A stretch of DNA of 42,284 bases from JBMDXK01 sp048594375 (GTDB taxonomy: Bacteria > Pseudomonadota > Alphaproteobacteria > Rhizobiales > Methylopilaceae): NCBI GenBank assembly GCA_048594375.1, contig JBMDXK010000031.1, forward strand, positions 1 through 42,284. The letters are read 5' to 3'. The notes beneath the pieces are model-generated. The model was not told the DNA's origin, ran no database searches, and worked only from the letters and a program-made list of their open reading frames with translations. Numbering within the stretch: position 1 is the first letter of the stretch; each line of letters begins with the position of its first letter. The translations under genes were made by a program, and so were the position numbers. Shown here in pieces: positions 32,271 to 40,459 of the stretch.

Positions 32271-33323
32271 TCACTCTTTCTTTTCAGCAAGGGGTGATGG
32301 CGAAGCAGGATTGAGTGTTCCGACATCTTTCCATGCCTGTTTTGCCAAACCGTAGCGGGAAAGGACATCCATCATTTTCCAGACAATGGGTGCTTTGCGG
32401 TGTTTCAAAAACGGCAGCATCCAGATATCCAGACCAAGCCAAGGCAGAAAAGGATTACGCCGCCCATAAGCCCAGATTTCAATGCGCATTGAAGGGCGAA
32501 CGCTCAACCCGCGCGCATGAAAGCCATAGGTATCGGCAATCACCAGTGTATTTGCCGGAACAGCAAAGGCCTGCGGTTCTTTGTAGCCAAGGCGTTTCAA
32601 TTCTGCAGGCTTTACCCGTAACGACCCCCTTTGCCCAAGAGGAGCGCCACCTTTGGTAACTTCCAGACTTTGACGCTTTTCCCATGCCAAACGGCGCTTT
32701 GTGGCTTTATGTGAGCCTGGCACATAAACAAAAGGCCCTTCATCTTCCGGCACATCGTGCAGAAAAAACCACGCCTTGAGGTTGGGTTGAAATGTATCGG
32801 AATGCAAGGCGGTTTGCGGATCAGGATGGGTATCTTTTACATGCGAAAGAATGCTCTGCACATAATAGACCGGCTGCATTGCATAGCTGGCTACATAATG
32901 CATCAGATTTCGCCATTCCGGCATTTCAAGCAAGTGATGGGTGGTCGGAATTTTCGCTAATATTTCAGGTGTAAGTGCAATACGCCGTGTGACAGTATCC
33001 CCCTGCCGCATTTCGCGCGCGGGTGCTTTCATCTGGTCGATTTCAGCTTGTATTTTTATAAAAACCGCACTGTCCAGAAAGTTTTTCTTGAGAATAAAAC
33101 CGTTTTTTTCAAATTCTTGCACCTCTTCTGGCGAAAGAAATGGAGCCAGACGCGCGCGCCGCTGTTCTGCCATACGAGCGGCACACGCCACGCGCCGTGC
33201 GTGAAGTCCTTTTTTGTTCAGCCAATAGCTGCCAATAATCGGATTATCCTTGAATGACTTGGCACCCGTAAACAACTGCACCGCATACACCGGACTAAGC
33301 AGAATATCGATGATGCGCGGCAT
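32271..33323 (-). CDS. Phytanoyl-CoA dioxygenase (PhyH) family protein
   Basis: A 350-residue protein with a double-stranded beta-helix of the Fe(II)/2-oxoglutarate PhyH type. The iron facial triad is His174-x-Asp176 in ALHSDTFQPNLKAWFFL and His269 in DTYGFHARG. Arg276 or Arg280 would bind 2-oxoglutarate. PFVYVPGSHKATKRRL is a family hallmark. About 90 N-terminal residues (LLSPVYAVQLFTGAKSFKDN) precede the domain and are seen in lipid- or small-molecule-hydroxylating bacterial relatives. The substrate is unknown. The ATG at 33323, with AAGGGGAAAG before it, is chosen over one 21 codons upstream. The gene follows pabC at 176 bases and is probably a separate transcript, because a hairpin lies between them. 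Confidence 0.85.
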   Translation of the reverse strand: MPRIIDILLSPVYAVQLFTGAKSFKDNPIIGSYWLNKKGLHARRVACAARMAEQRRARLAPFLSPEEVQEFEKNGFILKKNFLDSAVFIKIQAEIDQMKAPAREMRQGDTVTRRIALTPEILAKIPTTHHLLEMPEWRNLMHYVASYAMQPVYYVQSILSHVKDTHPDPQTALHSDTFQPNLKAWFFLHDVPEDEGPFVYVPGSHKATKRRLAWEKRQSLEVTKGGAPLGQRGSLRVKPAELKRLGYKEPQAFAVPANTLVIADTYGFHARGLSVRPSMRIEIWAYGRRNPFLPWLGLDIWMLPFLKHRKAPIVWKMMDVLSRYGLAKQAWKDVGTLNPASPSPLAEKKE

Positions 33324-33451
33324 GGCTTTCCCCTTTGTCAGCTTCAAGAAGGGCAGAATCATTATTCTGCTGCGGCAGTGTGCCATAGATTGCCGTACCG
33401 GCGAGCAAAAAGACGCACCTCTAGCAATTGATAATTGCGTAGAGACAAAAA

Positions 33452-33491
33452 TTTACAGTGGTTTGATGTAAATTTTTTAATTGAAACCACT
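33452..33491 (-). terminator. Hairpin between pabC and the PhyH-type gene
   Basis: The 8-bp arms AGTGGTTT and AAACCACT (33457–33464 and 33484–33491) enclose a long AT-rich loop. On the minus strand GTAAATTTTTG follows. It lies just beyond the pabC stop. A weak-to-moderate intrinsic terminator is plausible. Confidence 0.45.
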
Positions 33492-33499
33492 ATATAATT

Positions 33500-34315
33500 T
33501 CAAACCTCGACAGAAAGTTCTAATTGGTTGCCAAGAGCGGTAAGCGTGTCACACGCTTCCAAAGGCCATGCCAAAGCTCTGCCATCACACTGCACGACAG
33601 CACGCAGACTGAGAGCGTTCACTAACGCCATTCCCTCAACTGCACGCAATGCTTCAAGCGGCCATGAGCGTTCCTGTATCAATCCCTTAGCCAAAAGTTC
33701 TGCACGCGCCGTACCGGGCAATGCACCATCCTGAAGCGGCGGCGTTGTCCAGTGTCCTTCATACCAGAGCAGCACATTTGCCACCGTAGCGCAGCTAAGC
33801 TTTCCAGATGTATTGGGAATCAAAGCATCATCTGCGTGAAGCTTTCGCGCGTGTTGCCGCGCAAGAATATGCGGCAAATATCCCAAAGCCTTCACATGCG
33901 CCAGCGGAGAACCGTGATCGCGCCGATAATCGGTGACAAGCTGCACATTGAGAGAAGACACTTGCGGTTCATGAGCAACGGCTGTAACCACCAGCAACGG
34001 CGTAACCGTTTCCGGGATATCCAACCCACGCCCCCCGCTTCCCCGCGTCAGCGTAAGCCGTACAGAGCCTTGCTGGATAGCATTGGCTTTCATAGTCTCG
34101 TGCAATGCCCGATCCACGCATTCCGGCACATCTATGCCAAGCACCCCTGCCCCATGTTTTAAGCGTGAAAGATGTGCCTGCACATTGCGTAAACTGCTGT
34201 TTTGCACACGCAGGGTTTCAAACACACCATCGCCAAGTAAAAAACCGCGGTCACGCACGGGAATGTGGGCAGCGTCACCATCGATGAGTGCATTATTCAT
34301 CCAGATTTTTGTCAT
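33500..34315 (-). CDS. pabC: Class IV aminotransferase, 4-amino-4-deoxychorismate lyase
   Basis: A 271-residue fold-type IV pyridoxal-phosphate enzyme. The context beside pabB indicates the lyase that releases p-aminobenzoate and pyruvate from aminodeoxychorismate. Seen are RDRGFLLGDGVFETLRV (21–37), the Schiff-base lysine probably Lys142 in HVKALGYLPHI, and the C-terminal ALPGTARAELL turn. Many relatives carry an EGSxSN motif after the lysine; here the place reads SGKLSCATVANV, so the usual Glu is replaced. This variant seems common among alphaproteobacterial members, from memory. AGGAGG stands six bases before the ATG. It starts 20 bases after pabB. A branched-chain or D-amino-acid aminotransferase is the alternative, but less likely given pabB. 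Confidence 0.82.
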   Translation of the reverse strand: MTKIWMNNALIDGDAAHIPVRDRGFLLGDGVFETLRVQNSSLRNVQAHLSRLKHGAGVLGIDVPECVDRALHETMKANAIQQGSVRLTLTRGSGGRGLDIPETVTPLLVVTAVAHEPQVSSLNVQLVTDYRRDHGSPLAHVKALGYLPHILARQHARKLHADDALIPNTSGKLSCATVANVLLWYEGHWTTPPLQDGALPGTARAELLAKGLIQERSWPLEALRAVEGMALVNALSLRAVVQCDGRALAWPLEACDTLTALGNQLELSVEV

Positions 34316-34335
34316 GGGTACCCTCCTGCCTGACT

Positions 34336-35715
34336 TTAAAATTTCACGAGCAGAGCCTGCAACATGGCATTTGCCTTTAGAAGCATTTCATCCAATTCAT
34401 TATCGGGTTGCGAATCCGAAACAATGCCGCCACCTGCTTGTGCGGTCACAGTATTTTTACAGACAGTCATTGTGCGGATTAAGACATTGGAAGTCAGAGC
34501 GCCATTGCCTCCAAGATGAATAAAGGAACCGCAATATGCACCACGCGGCACCGGCTCTAGATCATGGATCAGCTTGAGGCAATGCACTTTGGGAGCGCCA
34601 GTCACAGAACCTGGCGGGAAACAGGCGCATAACAGATCAACCGCATCCTGCCCCTGCTTTAACGTTCCGCGCACCTCGGAAACCAGATGATGCACATTCG
34701 GGAATTGTTCAACGTCCCACAAATGCGGCACATGCACGCTGCCCATTTTGCACACCCGCCCCAGATCATTGCGCATGAGATCAACAATCATCAGGTTTTC
34801 AGCGCGATCCTTGGTAGCATTGCCCAGCTCTTCGGCAACTTCAGCATCACGCACAATATCATTTTCCCGTGGACGTGTGCCTTTAATCGGACGCGTCACC
34901 ACCTGCCCGGAAGCATCCACCTGCAAGAAAAGCTCTGGCGATGCACTCACCAGCGCTTTATCAGCATCAAGACGTAAAAAAACGGCATACGGCGCCGGGC
35001 TCAGTTTGCGCAAAGCACTGTATAGGGCAAAAGCGTCCAATTCTTCCGGCTTTTCACCTCGGAACTGCCATGTGGCATTAATCTGAAAAACATCTCCGTT
35101 TGTAATATGCGCAACAATCTGGCGAACCATTGCAGGATATACATTCGCATGGGTATCATCCAGCCAAACGCCTTTTGGACTGCGCTCATGATAATTCTGG
35201 CAAACAGGTGTGCTGCACAATGCCTGCAACTCTTTCCAGACATCGGAACATTCCGCATGAATGGAAATCAGCCAATTGCGTTGTGTAGGATGATGAAAAA
35301 CCGCCAGTGTTTCGTAACGGCCCAGCCAGATATCCGGTAACAGACGCGGCGTTTTGGGCAAGGGCATGGCATCACACCACACGCCAGCCTCAAAACCCAA
35401 ATAACCGATAACACCCGGAAGAGGCATTCCAGAAGGAAAATCTCCAGATGCCAAAGCCTCAACCGCGAGCATACGCATAAGATCAGGAAGTGTTTCTGTC
35501 ACGGGATTCCCATTATAACGAAATCCTTGCTCGACCACGCCGCTCAAAACCGCGGCAGGCTCAAGCCCGATGACACTCCACTGCGCGCGCACATCCCCTG
35601 CAAGAGCAGAGTCAAGCAGCACCGCCCCTTCATGATGCACAAAATGCGCAAATAAAGCACAAGGCTCGACCCATTGAAGGGGTGTAACAATTACAGAATG
35701 CATATAAGCGGCCAA
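34336..35715 (-). CDS. pabB: Aminodeoxychorismate synthase component I
   Basis: A 459-residue chorismate-binding enzyme that makes 4-amino-4-deoxychorismate for folate synthesis. The decisive motif is PIKGT (276–280) with Lys278; anthranilate synthase has PIAGT there. Also seen are ENLMIVDLMRNDLGRV and PPGSVTGAPK (367–376), and the N-terminal domain ends in a GYLGFEAG segment. The first in-frame ATG is at 35703, but GGAAGGG stands about eight bases before a TTG at 35715, so the TTG is the likelier start. It overlaps nothing and is followed by pabC 20 bases later. The glutamine amidotransferase PabA is not in the window and must be supplied from elsewhere. Confidence 0.92.
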   Translation of the reverse strand: MAAYMHSVIVTPLQWVEPCALFAHFVHHEGAVLLDSALAGDVRAQWSVIGLEPAAVLSGVVEQGFRYNGNPVTETLPDLMRMLAVEALASGDFPSGMPLPGVIGYLGFEAGVWCDAMPLPKTPRLLPDIWLGRYETLAVFHHPTQRNWLISIHAECSDVWKELQALCSTPVCQNYHERSPKGVWLDDTHANVYPAMVRQIVAHITNGDVFQINATWQFRGEKPEELDAFALYSALRKLSPAPYAVFLRLDADKALVSASPELFLQVDASGQVVTRPIKGTRPRENDIVRDAEVAEELGNATKDRAENLMIVDLMRNDLGRVCKMGSVHVPHLWDVEQFPNVHHLVSEVRGTLKQGQDAVDLLCACFPPGSVTGAPKVHCLKLIHDLEPVPRGAYCGSFIHLGGNGALTSNVLIRTMTVCKNTVTAQAGGGIVSDSQPDNELDEMLLKANAMLQALLVKF

Positions 35716-35830
35716 TACAAAAACCCTTCCAGCAAAGTCAGCGAGCAGCCTTGCGTGAAAAGTCCGTAAAAAAGATCAACAGTACAAGCCTTTTATATGC
35801 CTTTAGAGGTGCTGGCACAAGCTCAAGGCT

Positions 35831-36259
35831 CTATGCCTCTTCAACACCGATGGAAGCAAGAAATTCTTTGCCCGTCATATGGTGTGTTTTATTGGAAAAA
35901 TCATAATTTGCGGGTTTTTCATCAATAAAAATTTCTTTGGTCAATGCAAACGGCTCAGGATTTTCAAAAGCCTGCATGGAAACCACGGTCATGCGATCTT
36001 GCACACTGCGCCAAAAAAGTGACGTTCCACATGTGCTACAAAACAATCGCTCCCCCCATTCCGATGAGCGAAACGCTTTAAGACTTTTATCGTCCTCAAC
36101 CTCAACGGAAGAGCCACAATTTACACCTAAAAATATTCCGCCAGACCAGCGGCGACACATAATGCAATGGCACACTTCCACGTGTGGCTCTAACGGCTCG
36201 GCAGTAAACTTCACATCACCACAAAGGCATTGTCCATTTAAACGCATCTGCTGAGACAT
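35831..36259 (-). CDS. GFA/CENP-V-domain protein
   Basis: A 142-residue zinc-binding protein of the glutathione-dependent formaldehyde-activating enzyme (GFA/DUF636) family. The cysteine pattern is complete: Cys11 and Cys13 (GQCLCGDVKF), Cys30, Cys32 and Cys35 (CHCIMCRRW), and Cys74 and Cys77 (FCSTCGTSLFWRS). Many members are annotated as formaldehyde-activating but most have no proven activity. It has no signal peptide. It lies between the pabB start and the tRNA pair on the same strand. GGAGG before the ATG supports the start. Confidence 0.88.
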   Translation of the reverse strand: MSQQMRLNGQCLCGDVKFTAEPLEPHVEVCHCIMCRRWSGGIFLGVNCGSSVEVEDDKSLKAFRSSEWGERLFCSTCGTSLFWRSVQDRMTVVSMQAFENPEPFALTKEIFIDEKPANYDFSNKTHHMTGKEFLASIGVEEA

Positions 36260-36376
36260 TTTTCCTCCAACATCAAAAACAATGTTATAAAATGCGCACC
36301 AGCAATGCCGATAAACACAGGTTTTAAAAACAGGATAAAGTTTTAAGGAAAAGAATTTGCCAAGACGAAATAAAAA

Positions 36377-36452
36377 TGGCGCGCCCTACGGGAATCGAAC
36401 CCGTGTTTCCGCCGTGAAAGGGCGGCGTCCTAGACCGCTAGACGAAGGGCGC
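36377..36452 (-). tRNA. tRNA-Glu (anticodon TTC), copy 1
   Basis: A 76-base tRNA read on the minus strand. The 7-bp acceptor stem is GCGCCCT with AGGGCGC. Discriminator G and an encoded CCA follow. The anticodon loop contains CCTTTCACGG with TTC, so it reads GAA/GAG. The T-arm has GGTTCGATTCC. Confidence 0.95.
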
Positions 36453-36462
36453 GTTGGAATGG

Positions 36463-36491
36463 TGTATAGCGGCATCTTTTGTGTTCGGCAA
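36463..36491 (-). promoter_or_regulatory. Sigma-70-type promoter of tRNA-Glu copy 1
   Basis: On the minus strand, -35 TTGCCG (36486–36491) and -10 TATACA (36463–36468) are separated by exactly 17 bases. The tRNA 5' end is about 10 bases downstream of the -10 box. Confidence 0.75.
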
Positions 36492-36630
36492 TCCCTTTTT
36501 TGCAAATGACCGCAGAAATTGCACACTTTTTTACAACGGCTCATTAGAGGCAAAGAAGCCCCATCAAAAAACATCTCTGCTTTTTGCTAGACATATTCAA
36601 TATGAGAGGGATTTTAAAACAATTGAAAAA

Positions 36631-36706
36631 TGGCGCGCCCTACGGGAATCGAACCCGTGTTTCCGCCGTGAAAGGGCGGCGTCCTAGACCGCTAGACGAA
36701 GGGCGC
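36631..36706 (-). tRNA. tRNA-Glu (anticodon TTC), copy 2
   Basis: Identical over all 76 bases to the copy at 36377–36452, including the encoded CCA. On the minus strand it lies upstream of copy 1, with 178 bases between the two tRNA genes. Confidence 0.95.
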
Positions 36707-36716
36707 GTTGGCATGG

Positions 36717-36745
36717 TGTATAGCGGCATCTTTTCTGTTCGGCAA
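36717..36745 (-). promoter_or_regulatory. Sigma-70-type promoter of tRNA-Glu copy 2
   Basis: On the minus strand, -35 TTGCCG (36740–36745), a 17-base spacer and -10 TATACA (36717–36722), as in copy 1. Each tRNA therefore has its own promoter. Confidence 0.75.
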
Positions 36746-36845
36746 TCCCTTTTTTGCAATGAAACGAAGAGTTTCTGCATATTTTGATTTTAATCATATT
36801 TTCAGAAAGTATCCTGCCAATAAAACCCTGATTATGAAGCGTTTT

Positions 36846-38648
36846 CTAGCATATCACACCTTGTGGAAAAGCCGCATCAATAACCCTGATCTCAGCGCGT
36901 TCCCCGCCGCCCCAGCGATCAATATGCAAATGTGCCAGCACATGTATCGCCTGTCCACGTGCGCCAAGCAACGAATCACCCAAAGGCTGACCTGCCGCAC
37001 GAAAAGCGATTCCGCGCACCACAGCGCCATCATTGGCTTTAAGCTGAATACGCAGATGGTTTGCACCCACAGGATCAACCCGAATAAGCTGGTGTGCCGG
37101 CAAAGCGAATAACGGTTCCGGGTTGCCGGAGCCAAAAGGTCCTGCGTGAGAAAGAATAGTAATCATTTCAGGTGTTATGCCAGAGGCTGTAATTTTTCCA
37201 TCAATGGTAATTGTGTTGTTTGCGTATGCGGTCACCACCTGCTGAGCAAGTTTTTCCTTCATAAAGAGTTGAAAATCTGGAATTTTCGAGACTTCGACAG
37301 TCAGCCCCGCAGCCATGGCATGGCCACCGCCCTTTACCAGAATCCCTGCTTCGACAGCAGCCCTTACAGCTCCGCCCAAATCAACCCCGGCAACAGAGCG
37401 TCCAGACCCTGTACCCATGCCATTATGCGGATTGATTGCAATAGCAAAGACAGGCATCCGGTATTTTTCCTTCAGCCTTGATGCTACAAGCCCCACAATG
37501 CCAGGATGCCAATCTTCGGCGGCAGCAACAATAATGCCGGACTGCGGATCAGGATTGATTCTATTTTCAGCATCTTCAAGGGTTTGCTTTTCAATAAACT
37601 GCCGCTCACTGTTCAGCCGCTCCAGCTCTTGCGCCCACTCGGCTAATTTCAGATCATCATACTCCATCAATAACCGGCAGCCCAATTCCGCCTGCCCTAT
37701 TCGGCCTCCGGCATTGATGCGCGGCCCTAGTAAAAAACCCAAATGATACGGCGTTGGTGGCCCATCCATTCGTGCCACATCCGCAAGCGCACGCAAGCCA
37801 GGACGCTGACGCTGCGCCATAATCTTGAGACCTTGCGTCACAAATGCACGATTCAATCCCTTCAGCGGCACCACATCCGCCACTGTTCCCATGGCCACCA
37901 GATCCAGCCCCTTGCGTAAATCAGGCTCTGGCCGATTGCCATTCCAGAAATGCTGCTGGCGCAAAGCACGATTTAACGCCACCAGCAGCATAAATACCAC
38001 GCCAACAGCGGCCAAATGTTCAAGGCCAGAAAGATCATCTAAGCGATTGGGATTTACCACCGCTACGGCATGGGGCAGCGTTTCATTGACCTGATGATGG
38101 TCAATGACCACAACGTCCATCTTGCACCGCCGTGCGATTTCCAGCGCTTCAAAACTGGTGCTGCCACAATCCACGGTAATCAACAGAGTAATGTTTGCGC
38201 GTGCAAATTCTTCAATGATGGCCTGATTCGGTCCATAACCATCGGTAATACGGTCTGGAATATAAACCTGAGGATCACATCCTGTCTGGCGTAAAAATTC
38301 AGCAAGCAACGCAGATGATGTTGCACCATCAACGTCATAATCACCAAAAATTGCAATTTTTTCACGGTTCTCAATTGCAGCCATCAGACGCGTAACCGCG
38401 TCCGGCATGGCTGTCAGTGTATCAGGATCGGGCAAAAGATCACGCAAAGCAGGCTGGATATAATGCGCCACATCCTCAACCGCGACATCACGCCCGACAA
38501 GAACCCGCGCCAGAACATCCGAAATGCCATACCGTTGCACCATGGCCAACGCGTGGGCTTCTCCGCGGCCATCCAGCCGCGATTGCCAATATCTTCCAGA
38601 AAAAGAGCAGGTAACACCCAAAAATGCCTGTTCTCGCATACCATCCAT
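36846..38648 (-). CDS. recJ: Single-stranded-DNA-specific exonuclease RecJ
   Basis: A 600-residue 5'-to-3' single-strand DNA exonuclease used in recombination and mismatch repair. DHH-phosphoesterase motifs are FGDYDVDGATSSA (about residues 101–113), ITVDCGSTS, and VIDHHQVNE with the name-giving DHH near residue 183–185. Further on are GPRINAGGRIGQAELG and the DHHA1 signature GGHAMAAGLTV. The C-terminal OB-like domain completes the length. The start is uncertain: a TTG at 38657 directly follows the thiS stop with GGAGG four bases before it, while the ATG at 38648 is 13 bases from the same site. In many alphaproteobacteria recJ follows glpX; here it follows thiS. Confidence 0.95.
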   Translation of the reverse strand: MDGMREQAFLGVTCSFSGRYWQSRLDGRGEAHALAMVQRYGISDVLARVLVGRDVAVEDVAHYIQPALRDLLPDPDTLTAMPDAVTRLMAAIENREKIAIFGDYDVDGATSSALLAEFLRQTGCDPQVYIPDRITDGYGPNQAIIEEFARANITLLITVDCGSTSFEALEIARRCKMDVVVIDHHQVNETLPHAVAVVNPNRLDDLSGLEHLAAVGVVFMLLVALNRALRQQHFWNGNRPEPDLRKGLDLVAMGTVADVVPLKGLNRAFVTQGLKIMAQRQRPGLRALADVARMDGPPTPYHLGFLLGPRINAGGRIGQAELGCRLLMEYDDLKLAEWAQELERLNSERQFIEKQTLEDAENRINPDPQSGIIVAAAEDWHPGIVGLVASRLKEKYRMPVFAIAINPHNGMGTGSGRSVAGVDLGGAVRAAVEAGILVKGGGHAMAAGLTVEVSKIPDFQLFMKEKLAQQVVTAYANNTITIDGKITASGITPEMITILSHAGPFGSGNPEPLFALPAHQLIRVDPVGANHLRIQLKANDGAVVRGIAFRAAGQPLGDSLLGARGQAIHVLAHLHIDRWGGGERAEIRVIDAAFPQGVIC

Positions 38649-38657
38649 GAACTGCAA

Positions 38658-38870
38658 CTAGCCTCCTTGCCGCGCATGAACGATTTCAATGTCATCATTG
38701 TTTTTAATGGCAGTAGAATTCCATAAGCTCCGTGGAATAACCTGTCCATTAAGAGCAACGGCAACGCCTTTGGTATCCGTAAGAATGTCATACCGGCTTA
38801 AAATATCCAGCAAATTGTGCGCTTCGATAAGAGCCTCAACGCCATTTACCCGCACAGCAATTTCACTCAT
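38658..38870 (-). CDS. thiS: Sulfur carrier protein ThiS
   Basis: A 70-residue ubiquitin-like sulfur carrier. It ends in the obligatory Gly-Gly (HARQGG), whose C terminus is adenylated and thiocarboxylated to donate sulfur to ThiG. VALNGQVIPRSLW and the acidic DDIEIVHA strand are typical. The ATG at 38870 has AAGGA about nine bases upstream; the frame is open 17 codons further but overlaps thiO. It lies 13 bases after thiO and its last codons supply the ribosome-binding site of recJ, so thiO–thiS–recJ form one operon. The adenylating enzyme ThiF is not in the window. Confidence 0.93.
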   Translation of the reverse strand: MSEIAVRVNGVEALIEAHNLLDILSRYDILTDTKGVAVALNGQVIPRSLWNSTAIKNNDDIEIVHARQGG

Positions 38871-38883
38871 AAAAGTGTTCCTT

Positions 38884-40038
38884 TCAATCCATAAAACGCG
38901 CCATTGTAAAAGGTGCAGCACGCAAATCCTGAAAACCCGTTAGAATTTCATGCGCAGCAATTGCAGCCGTGATTGGGCAGAGCAATATGCCGTTCCGGTG
39001 ATGCCCGGTCGCATAATAAAGACCGTCATGACAGCCTTTGCCGAAAATAGGCGCGTCATCGCGGCTTCCAGGGCGATGCCCCACCCATATGTCCAGCAGC
39101 GGCAATTCTTCAATCGCTGGCACACAACGCCATGCAGCTTCTAAAAGCGCAAGAACACCGCCTGCCGTTATCTGCACATCAAATCCTTTTTCTTCTACAG
39201 TGGCTCCCAGAATCAACCGTCCATCACAGCGTGGTGCCATATAGATATTTGGCCCCCAAATAACATGCGAAAGAACCGGATGAGCAGGATCCATTTGCAA
39301 AGCCAGCATTTGACCTTTGATCGGACGCACCGGCGGCTGCGCGGATTTTGGTAATCCGGCAATCCGGCGTGACCACGCACCTGCAGCCAGAACCACCAGA
39401 TCCGCATGATGCTGTGTTCCGTCTGTGAGTTCAATACCGTTTATACGCTCCGCGTCCATCATTATGCGTTCAACGGCAGTATTCTCAAAAATATCTGCAC
39501 CGGCATTGCGCGCAGCAATCAGGAGTGCTTCACTTAAAATCCGGTTATCAACCTGATGATCTTCGGGGCTCCAGACGGCTCCTGCAAGGCTCGTGTGAAT
39601 ATAAGGCTCTTTACGGCGCACCTCTGTGGGAGAAATCCATTCAACCGGTAACCCAAGACCTTGTTGAAAAGCCAGATTATGCTTTAACCGCGCTTGGTCA
39701 TCATAAGTAAGCGCAAGCACCAGTGTTCCTTCTTTGCGCAACAAAACATCAAGGCCGGTATCTTTAAATAATTCTTGCGCAAAGTCTGGCCAGAGCTGTT
39801 GCGATTTCCGCGTTAAGGTAACGAGATTTTCCTCTCCGGGTTCCGCCTCCACACAAGCCGCCAGCATTCCGGCGGCAGCGTGGGAGGCACCCTGCCCCGC
39901 CTTCCCTTTATCAAAAATGAGCGTTTCAATTCCCTGCTGTGCCAGTCTCCACCCAATGGCAAGCCCTGTTACGCCCGCACCGATGATAATTACCTTTTGC
40001 GGAGGCAAATAACCTTTGAGCCGTATTTCTGCTGCCAT
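38884..40038 (-). CDS. thiO: Glycine oxidase ThiO
   Basis: A 384-residue FAD-dependent oxidase of the DAO family that converts glycine to dehydroglycine for ThiG. The FAD-binding VIIIGAGVTGLAIGWRLAQQG (about 16–36) shows GxGxxG. KGQASHAAAGML-type residues appear as KAGQGASHAAAGMLA. Later are LVVLAAGAWSRRIAGL, GPNIYMAPRCDGRLILGAT and the C-terminal GLYYATGHHRNGILLCPITA. The ATG at 40038 is chosen; the frame is open 12 codons further. The ribosome-binding site is weak (AGAG). It is first in thiO–thiS–recJ, with a 500-base spacer upstream. D-amino-acid oxidase is the alternative, but thiS next door settles it. Confidence 0.92.
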   Translation of the reverse strand: MAAEIRLKGYLPPQKVIIIGAGVTGLAIGWRLAQQGIETLIFDKGKAGQGASHAAAGMLAACVEAEPGEENLVTLTRKSQQLWPDFAQELFKDTGLDVLLRKEGTLVLALTYDDQARLKHNLAFQQGLGLPVEWISPTEVRRKEPYIHTSLAGAVWSPEDHQVDNRILSEALLIAARNAGADIFENTAVERIMMDAERINGIELTDGTQHHADLVVLAAGAWSRRIAGLPKSAQPPVRPIKGQMLALQMDPAHPVLSHVIWGPNIYMAPRCDGRLILGATVEEKGFDVQITAGGVLALLEAAWRCVPAIEELPLLDIWVGHRPGSRDDAPIFGKGCHDGLYYATGHHRNGILLCPITAAIAAHEILTGFQDLRAAPFTMARFMD

Positions 40039-40312
40039 GACACAAACTCTGTATATTCCTGAAAATCCTACCATTCATAGGATGATTTTCGCGTCAGGAA
40101 AAGCTCTGACCGTGTTGCAGCGCACATTACTTCATAAAAAATTATTTTATCGGATGAAACGCTGCAGAAAAATAAGCATGTATGGAAAGAATGCAGCGCA
40201 TTTTTATCATACCTGCCCCTGCGGAGCAAAAACAACAAATTGATTTTAAATAACTTTTATCATTTTACCTTAAAAATTTTAAATTATTTCAAAGAGTAAA
40301 ATAGAAATTTTT

Positions 40313-40342
40313 GTTAACTTTAAACATCAATTAAAGGTTAAC
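40313..40342. promoter_or_regulatory. Palindrome with CtrA-like TTAA-N7-TTAA spacing
   Basis: GTTAACTTTAA is followed by a 7-base spacer and TTAAAGGTTAAC. The arms are complementary apart from one extra G. The inner TTAA boxes (40320–40323 and 40331–40334) are 7 bases apart, like the alphaproteobacterial CtrA recognition pattern. It may be an operator; the target gene is uncertain. Confidence 0.35.
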
Positions 40343-40360
40343 CCATTTTAAGAAGAAGCC

Positions 40361-40459
40361 ATGTCTGAATGTGAGGACTGCTATGCTGAAATAGCTGTTT
40401 TTAAGCATAGCCAAAAGTGGCATAAGATTCATATAGAACAGTCGTTCACCGCTCTTTGA
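40361..40459 (+). CDS. Possible micro-ORF (32 residues) with CxxC
   Basis: A short ATG frame encodes MSECEDCYAEIAVFKHSQKW followed by HKIHIEQSFTAL, then TGA. It has AAGAAG before the start and the palindrome 18 bases upstream. A CxxC pair (Cys4 and Cys7) is present. It is the only candidate gene in the spacer, but frames of this length occur by chance. Confidence 0.2.
   Translation: MSECEDCYAEIAVFKHSQKWHKIHIEQSFTAL
40380..40411. other. Inverted repeat in the thiO upstream spacer
   Basis: A perfect 8-bp pair, GCTATGCT with AGCATAGC, has a 16-base spacer and no U-tract. It lies about 130 bases beyond the stop of the right-edge gene and inside the possible micro-ORF. Confidence 0.35.

Larger units (their letters stand above)
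36372..36505. repeat. Tandem duplication unit A (tRNA-Glu cassette)
   Basis: This 134-base unit is repeated at 36626–36759 with only two mismatches. It includes the CCA end, the whole tRNA-Glu, the promoter and a T-run. The units are separated by 120 unrelated bases. Confidence 0.9.
36626..36759. repeat. Tandem duplication unit B (tRNA-Glu cassette)
   Basis: The second copy of the 134-base unit at 36372–36505. The tRNA gene and both promoter boxes are identical, and the two mismatches fall outside them. Confidence 0.9.

Noticed and set aside
36372..36759. CRISPR-like or attachment-site repeat
   Set aside because: There are only two long copies, both explained by tRNA-Glu cassettes. No short regular repeats and no integrase gene are in the window.
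40016..40243. 75-codon plus-strand frame upstream of and overlapping the thiO start
   Set aside because: It overlaps the thiO start antisense, has no ribosome-binding site or recognisable features, and has an amino-acid make-up typical of a chance frame.
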